NCBI GenBank assembly: GCA_938038825.1
Contig: CALHST010000253.1
Coordinates: forward strand, 1 to 7,084
Direction: 5' to 3'
Origin: an uncultured Paracoccaceae bacterium
Lineage (GTDB): Bacteria > Pseudomonadota > Alphaproteobacteria > Rhodobacterales > Rhodobacteraceae
DNA length: 7,084 nt
Each line of letters opens with the position of its first letter. Within the stretch, counting starts at the first letter, position 1. The notes beneath the pieces are model-generated. The model made no database searches. It had not been told where the DNA came from and was given only the letters and a program-made list of their open reading frames with translations. A program made the position numbers and the translations under genes. Positions 1 to 6,291 of this stretch are shown in pieces.

Positions 1-192
1 GGCGATACAGTAGATGGCGGCGCCGGTGGCACCGATTTCGACATTCTTGACCTGACCGGACAAGGTCCATTTATCGTTCAGGATCAAACACCGGACAGCA
101 ATGGCAACGGCACCAACGGGACAATTGTCTTTGTCGATGCGGATGGCACGCCGAACGGTGAAACTTTGACCTTTACCGAGATCGAAGAAATC
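1..192 (+). repeat. First copy of RTX-end module (upstream copy)
   Basis: The first 64 visible residues begin GDTVDGGAGGTDFDILDLTG and run through PDSNGNGTNG to FTEIEEI. The same arrangement recurs at 3028-3234, just before the Hint domain, with GDVVDGGGDGDDFDTLDLRG, PDSNGNGFDG and FSDIENVI. The similarity reaches the DNA: bases 91-110 and 3130-3149 differ at only two positions. In the second copy the module leads directly into the Hint cysteine, whereas here it leads into the Ig-like repeats. The copy implies that an RTX array lies just upstream of the window. Confidence 0.7.
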
Positions 193-3100
193 CGGGGCGC
201 GTTCTTTAACAGTGCACCAGACGCGATGGATGACACGGCGACAACAAACGAAGACACGCCTGTCACCATCCCTGTTCTGGCCAATGACGTGGACGCAGAC
301 GGCGACCCACTGACAGTGACCGAGGCCACAAGCCCGGACGGTGAGGTCACCATCAATGGTGATGGCTCCATCACCTTTACACCGAACGAAAATTTCAACG
401 GTCCGGCGACCATCACCTATACGGTCACAGACCCAAGTGGTGCGAGCGATACCGCAACTGTTGATATCAACGTCACACCCGTGAACGATGCACCGGATGC
501 CATCAACGATGTGGCAGAAACTGCAGAAGAAACGCCCATCACCATTGATGCACTTGCAAATGATGTGGATGTGGACGGCGATCCTTTGGTGATCACAGGT
601 GCGTCGGTACCTGCTGATACCGGCACCGTAGAGGTTGTCGACAACCAGTTGGTCTTTACCCCTGCGGAAAATTTCAACGGCGTCGCAACGATCTCTTATG
701 CGATTTCCGATGGGAATGGCGGCACCGATACAGCCACTGTCGACGTGACTGTCACGCCTGTGAATGACGATCCTGTCGCTGTCGATGATGCAGTGGAAAC
801 AGACGAAGACACCCCTGTTGTCGTTGACCTGGTTGGGAACGACACGGACGTCGATGGCGATCCTTTGACGATCGGTTCCGTGTCCGTCCCTGCGGATCAG
901 GGCACCGTGACTGACAATGGCGATGGCACTGTCACCTTTACACCTGCACCAAATTTCAATGGTCCGGCCACCATCACTTATACGGTAATTGATGGGCAAG
1001 GGGGCGAAGACGAAGGCGAGGCTGTCGTTTCGGTTGGCGCCGTCAACGATGGACCGGTTGCTGCGGATGACACCGCAACCACGGATGAGGACACGCCCGT
1101 CACCATCGACGTGCTGGGCAATGATCAGGATCCCGATGGCGACCCACTGACCATTGTGGGGGCTTCGGTTCCCGCGGATCAAGGCACTGTCGAGATTGTC
1201 GACAACCAATTGGTCTTTACCCCAGCCGAAAATTTCAACGGTGATGTGGTAATCACCTATACGGTCACTGACGGAAACGGCGGCACCGATACCGGCGACG
1301 TCGATGTTGTGGTCACTCCGGTGAACGATGATCCTGTTGCCGTCGACGATATCGAAACCACAGACGAAGACACCCCTGTTGTCATTGATCTTCTGGGCAA
1401 TGATGTTGATGCGGATGGCGATCCGCTCAGCCTTGGTTCTGTGTCGGTCCCACCCGAGCAAGGCACCGTAACCGACAATGGCGACGGCACGGTCACGTTC
1501 ACACCCGCGTTGAATTTCAACGGTCCTGCAACGATCACCTATACCGTGGTTGACGGCCAAGGCGGCGAAGACGAAGGCGAAGCCATTGTTTCCGTGGGCG
1601 CCGTCAATGACAGCCCCGAGGCGATGGATGACAGCGACACAACGCCCGAAGACACCCCCATCACTGTCGATGTCTTGGCAAATGACGTGGACCCAGATGG
1701 CGATGCGCTGACAGTTATTTCAGCCGTTGTTCCTGCAGATCAGGGCACGGCTGAGATTAACCCAGACAACAGCGTGACCTTCACTCCGGCGCCTAATTTC
1801 ACAGGTGAGGCAACCATCACCTACACTGTGTCTGATGGGAATGGCGGCACGGATACGGCCGATCATGTGATCACAGTTGTTTCGGAAAACGACGCGCCGG
1901 ATGCCATGGACGATATGGCAAACGCCATTGCAGGACAGCCTGTGACCATCGACGCTTTGGCGAATGACGTGGATCCTGATGGCGACATGCTGACCATCAT
2001 TGACGCCACTGTTCCAGCAGAACAGGGTGTGGTCGAGATTGTCGACAACCAAGTTGTCTTCACGCCGACACCCGGTTTCGAAGGTCCCGCGACGATCGCC
2101 TATACCATCGAAGACGAAGACGGTCTGACCGACGATGCGGTGATCACAGTAGACGTGCGCAATGGTATTGTGAACGGCACAGATGCGGGTGAGCTGATTG
2201 ACGAAACCTTCTTGGGTGATCCGGGCGGTGACCTTATCGATGCAGGGGATGCGATCCTGCCGGGCGAAGCCCCGGATGATGACATCGTCCAAGCTGGCGG
2301 CGGCAATGACACGATCCTGTCAGGAGATGGCTCTGACGAGGTGTTTGGCGGCGCAGGCGACGATGTGATCGACGCTGGCAATGGCGATCTGAACGTGGAC
2401 AAAGGTTTCCCGGGCTTGTTCCCCGGCGAAGAAGGCACACCAGCAACCGAAGATGATCGTGACTTTGTCGACGGCGGTGCGGGCGACGATACCATTTCAA
2501 CTGGGGATGACGCAGACACGATTGTTGGCGGCTCAGGAGAAGATGTGATCGACGGCGGCATTGATGATGACAGCATTGATGGCGGCACCGAAGACGACCG
2601 GATCGTAGGCGGTGAAGGCAATGACTTCATCCTGGGTGGTGATGGCGACGATGCCATCTTCGCTGGAAATGACCCGGATCTTGGTCTTGATGCACTGGAC
2701 ATCGAAGACGATGGCTCCAACCCGTTTGGCCCTGATCTGCGCCCTGACAATGGTCGCGATACAGTGTTTGGTGGCGACGGCAATGATACCATCTTCGGCG
2801 CAGACGATGATGACCAATTGTTTGGCGAAGACGGTGACGATGTCATCGACGGGCAAATCGACGATGACCTGCTGGATGGCGGCGAAGGCGACGATACGCT
2901 GCTGGGCGGTCAAGGCGACGACACGATTATCGGCGGCGCGGGCAATGACCTGATCGACGCGGGTCCAGACGGTGACGACAGCCTGTCAGGTGGGGCGGAT
3001 CGCGATACGTTTGTCAATGTTGACGCGGGCGACGTGGTTGACGGCGGCGGCGACGGTGATGATTTTGACACCTTGGACCTGCGCGGTTCGGCACCCGAAG

Positions 3101-3819
3101 ATGGCTCTCTGACCGTGACCATCACAGGACCGGACAGCAACGGAAACGGGTTTGACGGGTTTGTCACATATTTCGACGAAAACGGTGATCCCGTGGGCGA
3201 CCCTCTGGTCTTCTCGGATATCGAAAACGTCATTCCCTGCTTTACACCGGGCACCAAGATCGCAACGTCGCGCGGCGAGGTCAAAGTCGAAGACTTGGTC
3301 GTGGGGGATCGCGTCGTCACACGCGACAACGGTATTCAAGCCATTCGTTGGGTCGGGCACCGCAAGATGACCGGTATGGAATTCGCCGCTGCGCCCCATC
3401 TGAAACCAGTTCGCATCCGCCGTGGTGCACTGGGAATGGCGCTGCCAGAGCGTGACATGATGGTGTCTCCGAACCACCGCGTTTTGGTGGCCAATGACAA
3501 AACCGAACTGTTCTTTGAAGAACGCGAAGTTCTGGTTGCGGCCAAGCACCTGACTGCCATGGACGGGATTGATATCGTGGACATCAACTGGACAACCTAT
3601 ATTCACGTGATGTTCGATCAGCACGAAGTGATCTTGTCTGATGGCGCATGGACCGAAAGCTTCCAGCCGGGTGATATGACACTGGGGTCCATGGGTGACG
3701 CGCAGCGCGAAGAAATTCTGGAACTGTTCCCGGAATTGCGCACGCCCGAAGGCATCGAAGCCTACACCGCGGCACGCCGCTCTTTGAAGAAACACGAGGC
3801 GAAATTACTGTCCCTGTAA
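1..3819 (+). CDS. Large RTX / Ig-like repeat protein with C-terminal Hint domain (5' partial)
   Basis: The frame is open from base 1 to the TAA at 3817-3819, giving 1272 codons with no start inside the window. A TTG at 166 lies in the middle of a conserved module and is not a credible start. Domain order by residue of the visible part: RTX-end module (1-64), seven Ig/cadherin-like repeats (73-720), RTX nonapeptide array (about 741-1030), a second RTX-end module (1010-1078), and a Hint domain starting at Cys1080 followed by a polar tail. The protein is strongly acidic, with dense Asp/Gly, as expected for calcium-folded type I secretion substrates. From family knowledge, such proteins are exported and act in adhesion or as surface or extracellular proteins; the specific role here is unknown. 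No protease, lipase or other enzyme domain is visible apart from Hint. The N-terminal part, probably including more RTX repeats, is missing. The gene ends at a terminator, so it is transcriptionally separate from the paa genes. Confidence 0.93.
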   Translation, partial: GDTVDGGAGGTDFDILDLTGQGPFIVQDQTPDSNGNGTNGTIVFVDADGTPNGETLTFTEIEEIRGAFFNSAPDAMDDTATTNEDTPVTIPVLANDVDADGDPLTVTEATSPDGEVTINGDGSITFTPNENFNGPATITYTVTDPSGASDTATVDINVTPVNDAPDAINDVAETAEETPITIDALANDVDVDGDPLVITGASVPADTGTVEVVDNQLVFTPAENFNGVATISYAISDGNGGTDTATVDVTVTPVNDDPVAVDDAVETDEDTPVVVDLVGNDTDVDGDPLTIGSVSVPADQGTVTDNGDGTVTFTPAPNFNGPATITYTVIDGQGGEDEGEAVVSVGAVNDGPVAADDTATTDEDTPVTIDVLGNDQDPDGDPLTIVGASVPADQGTVEIVDNQLVFTPAENFNGDVVITYTVTDGNGGTDTGDVDVVVTPVNDDPVAVDDIETTDEDTPVVIDLLGNDVDADGDPLSLGSVSVPPEQGTVTDNGDGTVTFTPALNFNGPATITYTVVDGQGGEDEGEAIVSVGAVNDSPEAMDDSDTTPEDTPITVDVLANDVDPDGDALTVISAVVPADQGTAEINPDNSVTFTPAPNFTGEATITYTVSDGNGGTDTADHVITVVSENDAPDAMDDMANAIAGQPVTIDALANDVDPDGDMLTIIDATVPAEQGVVEIVDNQVVFTPTPGFEGPATIAYTIEDEDGLTDDAVITVDVRNGIVNGTDAGELIDETFLGDPGGDLIDAGDAILPGEAPDDDIVQAGGGNDTILSGDGSDEVFGGAGDDVIDAGNGDLNVDKGFPGLFPGEEGTPATEDDRDFVDGGAGDDTISTGDDADTIVGGSGEDVIDGGIDDDSIDGGTEDDRIVGGEGNDFILGGDGDDAIFAGNDPDLGLDALDIEDDGSNPFGPDLRPDNGRDTVFGGDGNDTIFGADDDDQLFGEDGDDVIDGQIDDDLLDGGEGDDTLLGGQGDDTIIGGAGNDLIDAGPDGDDSLSGGADRDTFVNVDAGDVVDGGGDGDDFDTLDLRGSAPEDGSLTVTITGPDSNGNGFDGFVTYFDENGDPVGDPLVFSDIENVIPCFTPGTKIATSRGEVKVEDLVVGDRVVTRDNGIQAIRWVGHRKMTGMEFAAAPHLKPVRIRRGALGMALPERDMMVSPNHRVLVANDKTELFFEEREVLVAAKHLTAMDGIDIVDINWTTYIHVMFDQHEVILSDGAWTESFQPGDMTLGSMGDAQREEILELFPELRTPEGIEAYTAARRSLKKHEAKLLSL
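217..2160 (+). repeat. Seven tandem Ig/cadherin-like domain repeats
   Basis: Seven units start at 217, 493, 772, 1054, 1333, 1615 and 1897, with lengths of 92, 93, 94, 93, 94, 94 and 88 codons. Each opens with a motif like PVAVDD..TDEDTP, continues with (L)(A/G)NDxDxDGDPL, then FTPxxNFNGxATITYTVxDGxGG, and all but the last close with a VND- or END-type linker. This is the pattern of bacterial cadherin-like/Ig-like tandem repeats found in large surface proteins; the acidic DxDGD segments probably bind calcium between domains. Units 2 and 4 are alike, as are units 3 and 5, so the array contains a duplicated two-domain block. Unit 7 is the most degenerate, lacks the EDTP motif (it has AGQP instead), and ends without a VND linker. 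Confidence 0.9.
2221..3090 (+). repeat. RTX (hemolysin-type) calcium-binding nonapeptide array
   Basis: About nineteen nonapeptides of the GGxGxDxUx type are readable, for example GGAGDDVID, GGEGNDFIL, GGDGNDTIF and GGQGDDTII. They fall into three blocks separated by two linkers of about 30 residues (2374-2463 and 2662-2760). Several units have Asp instead of the usual fourth-position Gly, for example GGIDDDSID and GQIDDDLLD. In this family the repeats form a parallel beta-roll that folds on binding extracellular calcium after type I secretion. No secretion genes are in the window. Confidence 0.93.
3028..3234 (+). repeat. Second copy of RTX-end module, preceding Hint
   Basis: This stretch starts GDVVDGGGDGDDFDTLDLRG, contains TITGPDSNGNGFDG and ends FSDIENVI, two codons before the Hint cysteine. 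It matches the module at 1-192 in order and sequence, and the first 20 residues of the two copies align without gaps. This arrangement directly before a Hint domain is the usual one in roseobacter Hint proteins (family knowledge). It probably caps the beta-roll and presents the cleavage site. Confidence 0.7.
3238..3663 (+). other. Hint (Hedgehog/intein-type, Hint_2-like) autoprocessing domain
   Basis: The domain starts at Cys1080 in CFTPGTKIAT and continues with GEVKVEDLVVGDRVVTRDNG and the IRWVGHR motif typical of this family. A block-B-like SPNHRVLV has His1159 (codon 3475-3477), and HVMFDQHEVILSDGAW has His1208 (codon 3622-3624). From knowledge of Hint domains, the cysteine attacks the preceding peptide bond (here after Pro1079) in an N-to-S acyl shift and the block-B histidine assists. 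No terminal His-Asn followed by Cys/Ser/Thr is visible, so full intein-type splicing is unlikely; cleavage or ester formation at the N side is the more probable activity. About 50 polar, partly helical residues follow to the stop. Positions are residues counted from base 1. Confidence 0.85.
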
Positions 3820-3857
3820 GCGCCTCGTTTACCCTTACAACTGAATATGCAGCAAGC

Positions 3858-3879
3858 CCGGGCCGAAATGTCGGCCCGG
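3858..3879. other. Perfect 9-bp hairpin downstream of the RTX/Hint gene
   Basis: CCGGGCCGA (3858-3866) and TCGGCCCGG (3871-3879) pair perfectly around the 4-base loop AATG. No T run follows on either strand, so on its own it is not a good intrinsic terminator. It may protect the 3' end of the transcript or form a double structure with the hairpin seven bases downstream. Confidence 0.55.
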
Positions 3880-3885
3880 CTCAAG

Positions 3886-3914
3886 ACGGAGCAGCCCGAA
3901 GGCTGCTCCGTTTT
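3886..3914 (+). terminator. Rho-independent terminator of the RTX/Hint gene
   Basis: ACGGAGCAGCC (3886-3896) pairs perfectly with GGCTGCTCCGT (3901-3911) around the tetraloop CGAA, and TTTT at 3911-3914 follows on the + strand. The stem can extend by A-T pairs into the T run. It lies 66 bases after the stop codon of the RTX/Hint gene and before the paa genes. The opposite strand lacks a T run, so the call is for + strand transcription. The short T tract makes efficiency uncertain. Confidence 0.75.
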
Positions 3915-4104
3915 AGATTCTGACGTCATATTTATGGGGGTGTGCTGGCCGAAGATGGGTTTGGAAGATTGAGAATTACGCATTCGTGATTAAATGAGTT
4001 ACCGAAGAAAAAGCAAATTAAAAATTAGTAACATATTTTGGTTGAGTTGAACGCCCCGCTGCGTTAACTTGATCATGACCACCACGTTCTCCCCGGGGAC
4101 CCTT
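3915..4104 (+). promoter_or_regulatory. Intergenic region upstream of pcaF/paaJ, likely promoter
   Basis: No gene is visible in this stretch. It contains an AT-rich block (about 3990-4040, including AATTAAAAATT at 4016-4026). A weak sigma70-like pair follows: TTGAGT at 4042-4047 and TAACTT at 4065-4070 (17-base spacing), or TTAACT at 4064-4069 (16-base spacing). A start near 4076 would give a leader of about 30 bases. The -10 match is only three of six, so the exact elements are uncertain. That transcription of the paa cluster starts here is inferred from the upstream terminator and the tight packing downstream. GTTAC at 3998-4002 and GTAAC at 4028-4032 form a spaced inverted repeat that could be a regulator half-site pair, but this is weak. 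Confidence 0.4.
4095..4099 (+). promoter_or_regulatory. Shine-Dalgarno sequence deciding the pcaF/paaJ start
   Basis: GGGGA ends five bases before the ATG at 4105. It supports that codon over the in-frame TTG at 4069, which has no purine-rich tract before it. Confidence 0.6.
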
Positions 4105-5310
4105 ATGACTGACGCGTTCATCTTTGATGGCATCCGAACTCCCATTGGGCGCTATGGCGGGGCCTTGTCCGCTGTGCGCACGGACGATCTGGCGGCGTTG
4201 CCCATTGCCGCATTGATGGCACGCAACCCGTCGTTGGATTGGGCGCGCGTGGATGACGTGATCTATGGCAGTGCTAATCAGGCGGGCGAAGACAATCGCA
4301 ATGTGGCCCGCATGGCCGCGTTGCTGGCGGGATTGCCCGACACGGTGCCCGGCACCACGATTAACCGGCTTTGCGCTTCTGGTATGGATGCGGTCGGCTT
4401 TGCAGCCCGGGGCATCAAAGCAGGCGATTACGACATGACCATCGCGGGCGGTGTTGAAAGCATGAGCCGCGCGCCATTTGTGATGCCCAAAGCCGAAACC
4501 GCGTTTTCCCGCGCGAACACGGTCTATGACACCACCATCGGCTGGCGCTTTGTGAACCCCAGGATGAAATCGGACTTCGGCATCGATTCCATGCCGCAAA
4601 CCGCCGACAATGTGGCCGAAGATTACGGCGTGAACCGCGCCGACCAAGACGCCTTTGCTGTGCGTTCGCAGGACCGCTATCAGGCCGCGCAGGCGGCTGG
4701 GGTTTTTGCCGACGAAATTACGCCCGTCACGATCCCGCAGCGCAAAGGCGATGCGATTGTGGTGGACACAGATGAACACCCGCGCGCCGGGACCACCTTG
4801 GAAAATTTGGGCAAGCTCAAGGGCATCAACGGTCCGGACAAGACTGTAACCGCCGGGAACGCCAGTGGCGTGAATGACGGTGCTGCAGCCTTGCTGATCG
4901 GCTCAAAAGTTGCTGGCGACACAGCGGGCCTGAAACCTATGGCGCGGATTCTGGGCATGGCCAGCGCCGGAGTTGCCCCGCGCGTCATGGGGATTGGTCC
5001 CGTGCCAGCCTGCCGCAAGATACTGGATCGCACAGGGCTTTCCATCGACCAGATGGATGTGATCGAGCTGAACGAAGCCTTTGCCGCACAGGGGCTGGCC
5101 ACGTTGCGCGAACTGGGCGTGCCGGATGACGATCCGCGTGTGAACCCCAACGGTGGTGCGATCGCAATTGGGCATCCGTTGGGTATGTCGGGCGCGCGGC
5201 TTGTTCTGACGGCGGCATATCATTTGCAACGAACCGGTGGCCGTTACGGCCTGTGCACGATGTGCGTGGGTGTCGGACAAGGCGCTGCACTTATTATTGA
5301 AAGGGTCTAA
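4105..5310 (+). CDS. pcaF/paaJ: 3-oxoadipyl-CoA / 3-oxo-5,6-dehydrosuberyl-CoA thiolase
   Basis: A thiolase of 401 residues, the usual length for the PcaF/PaaJ family. It cleaves 3-oxoadipyl-CoA to succinyl-CoA and acetyl-CoA, and in phenylacetate breakdown also 3-oxo-5,6-dehydrosuberyl-CoA; it is cytoplasmic. The acyl-accepting Cys90 lies in NRLCASGMDAVG, His357 in IAIGHPLGMSGAR and the second active-site Cys387 in CTMCVGVGQG. The start at 4105 is chosen because GGGGA sits five bases upstream and the protein then begins MTDAFIFDGIRTPIGRYGG, as in relatives. An in-frame TTG at 4069 would add 12 residues unlike the family. paaA follows after three bases, so a phenylacetate role (PaaJ) is favoured over the protocatechuate role, though the enzyme can serve both. 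No missing residues or frameshift are seen. Confidence 0.93.
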   Translation: MTDAFIFDGIRTPIGRYGGALSAVRTDDLAALPIAALMARNPSLDWARVDDVIYGSANQAGEDNRNVARMAALLAGLPDTVPGTTINRLCASGMDAVGFAARGIKAGDYDMTIAGGVESMSRAPFVMPKAETAFSRANTVYDTTIGWRFVNPRMKSDFGIDSMPQTADNVAEDYGVNRADQDAFAVRSQDRYQAAQAAGVFADEITPVTIPQRKGDAIVVDTDEHPRAGTTLENLGKLKGINGPDKTVTAGNASGVNDGAAALLIGSKVAGDTAGLKPMARILGMASAGVAPRVMGIGPVPACRKILDRTGLSIDQMDVIELNEAFAAQGLATLRELGVPDDDPRVNPNGGAIAIGHPLGMSGARLVLTAAYHLQRTGGRYGLCTMCVGVGQGAALIIERV

Positions 5311-5313
5311 GCT

Positions 5314-6291
5314 ATGTACGCACAGATGGTGAAATCTGAAGCCACACAAGACGATCCCGAAAAGCTGGCCGCATTTCAGGCCCGCATCGACGCGGGCGAC
5401 AAGATTGAGCCCAAGGATTGGATGCCGGTGGGCTATCGTAAGACGTTGATCCGCCAAATCGGCCAGCATGCCCATTCCGAAATCGTGGGCCAACTGCCCG
5501 AAGGAAACTGGATCACCCGCGCGCCCACCTTGGAACGCAAGGCGATCCTGTTGGCCAAAGTGCAGGACGAAGCTGGCCATGGTTTGTACCTGTATTGTGC
5601 GGCGGAAACGCTGGGTGTGAGCCGCGACGAGATGACAGAGATGTTGCTGGATGGGCGTATGAAATATTCGTCGATCTTCAATTATCCTACCCTGTCTTGG
5701 GCCGATATCGGTGCCGTGGGCTGGCTGGTGGATCAAGCCGCGATCATGAACCAAGTGCCGCTGCAACGGACATCCTTTGGTCCGTATGCCCGCGCTATGG
5801 TGCGGATTTGCAAGGAAGAATCCTTTCACCAACGCCAAGGCTACGACATCATGATGAAGATGTGCGCCGGGACGGACGCGCAAAAGAAGATGGCGCAGGA
5901 TGCGTTGAACCGGATGTGGTTCCCGTCTTTGATGATGTTTGGCCCGTCGGACAAAGACTCGGTGCATTCCGCGCAATCCATGGCGTGGAAAATCAAGATG
6001 AACACCAACGATGAACTGCGCCAAAAGTTCGTCGACGACGTGGTGCCTCAAGCGGAATATCTTGGCCTGACCGTGCCGGACCCGGACCTGAAGTGGAACG
6101 ATGATACCGGGCATTACGACTATACGGACCCGGATTGGGACGAATTCTTTGAGGTGCTCAAAGGCAACGGCCCCTGCGCCGTAGATCGGCTGGAAGCCCG
6201 CAACAAAGCATGGGATGACGGCGCATGGGTCCGCGAAGGCATGCTCGCACACGCCGAAAAACACCGCGCGGCAAAGGTGGCTGCGGAATGA
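5314..6291 (+). CDS. paaA: 1,2-phenylacetyl-CoA epoxidase, catalytic subunit PaaA
   Basis: A 325-residue protein that is the di-iron oxygenase subunit of the PaaABC(D)E epoxidase, which converts phenylacetyl-CoA to ring-1,2-epoxyphenylacetyl-CoA using O2. It shares long near-identical blocks with E. coli PaaA as I recall it, such as WMPxxYRKTLIRQIGQHAHSE, APTLxRKAILLAKVQDEAGH, GRMKYSSIFNYPTLSWADIG and ICKEESFHQRQG. Ferritin-like carboxylate/histidine iron ligands are in place: Glu56 (HSEIVG), Glu86 and His89 (DEAGH), and Glu169 and His172 (EESFH); Asp140 (WLVDQAA) is a further ligand candidate. It is slightly longer than E. coli PaaA (309) because of the N-terminus. The start is supported by GAAAGGG at 5299-5305, inside the end of the thiolase gene. 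The stop TGA overlaps the start of the next gene (ATGA at 6288-6291). G+C is about 62% in sampled rows. Confidence 0.97.
   Translation: MYAQMVKSEATQDDPEKLAAFQARIDAGDKIEPKDWMPVGYRKTLIRQIGQHAHSEIVGQLPEGNWITRAPTLERKAILLAKVQDEAGHGLYLYCAAETLGVSRDEMTEMLLDGRMKYSSIFNYPTLSWADIGAVGWLVDQAAIMNQVPLQRTSFGPYARAMVRICKEESFHQRQGYDIMMKMCAGTDAQKKMAQDALNRMWFPSLMMFGPSDKDSVHSAQSMAWKIKMNTNDELRQKFVDDVVPQAEYLGLTVPDPDLKWNDDTGHYDYTDPDWDEFFEVLKGNGPCAVDRLEARNKAWDDGAWVREGMLAHAEKHRAAKVAAE

Noticed and set aside
166..168. TTG as start of the RTX/Hint gene
   Set aside because: The frame is open to base 1 and the upstream codons encode a module that recurs near the C-terminus, so the gene begins before the window.
217..2160. 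CRISPR array or DNA-level satellite as explanation of the regular repeats
   Set aside because: The period of about 280 bases is a multiple of three, is conserved at protein level and lies in one open frame; there are no short identical repeats with unique spacers.
2612..2953. Second + strand frame inside the RTX array
   Set aside because: It is a frame-shifted reading of GGxGxD repeats, rich in Met and Thr, with no recognisable domain.
1720..3795. Several minus-strand open frames opposite the repeat gene
   Set aside because: They mirror Asp/Gly-rich repeats on the + strand, giving Ser/Pro-rich low-complexity or patternless translations with no start signals or known motifs.
3762..3983. 73-codon minus-strand frame across the gene end and terminator
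   Set aside because: It spans the terminator hairpins and the 3' end of the RTX/Hint gene and resembles no known protein.
4069..4104. N-terminal extension of pcaF/paaJ from a TTG at 4069
   Set aside because: The extra 12 residues do not resemble the family, no ribosome binding site precedes the TTG, and it overlaps the promoter candidate. ATG at 4105 gives the family N-terminus and length.
4903..6264. 453-codon open frame on the minus strand opposite pcaF/paaJ and paaA
   Set aside because: It lies entirely across two well-identified genes. The translation is rich in His, Arg and Gly without a family pattern, and the opening follows from codon bias of the genuine genes.
6225..6287. Longer N-terminus for the membrane-protein gene
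   Set aside because: The added 21 residues are Arg/Gly-rich out-of-frame translation of the paaA end. ATG at 6288 has a ribosome binding site and the ATGA overlap.
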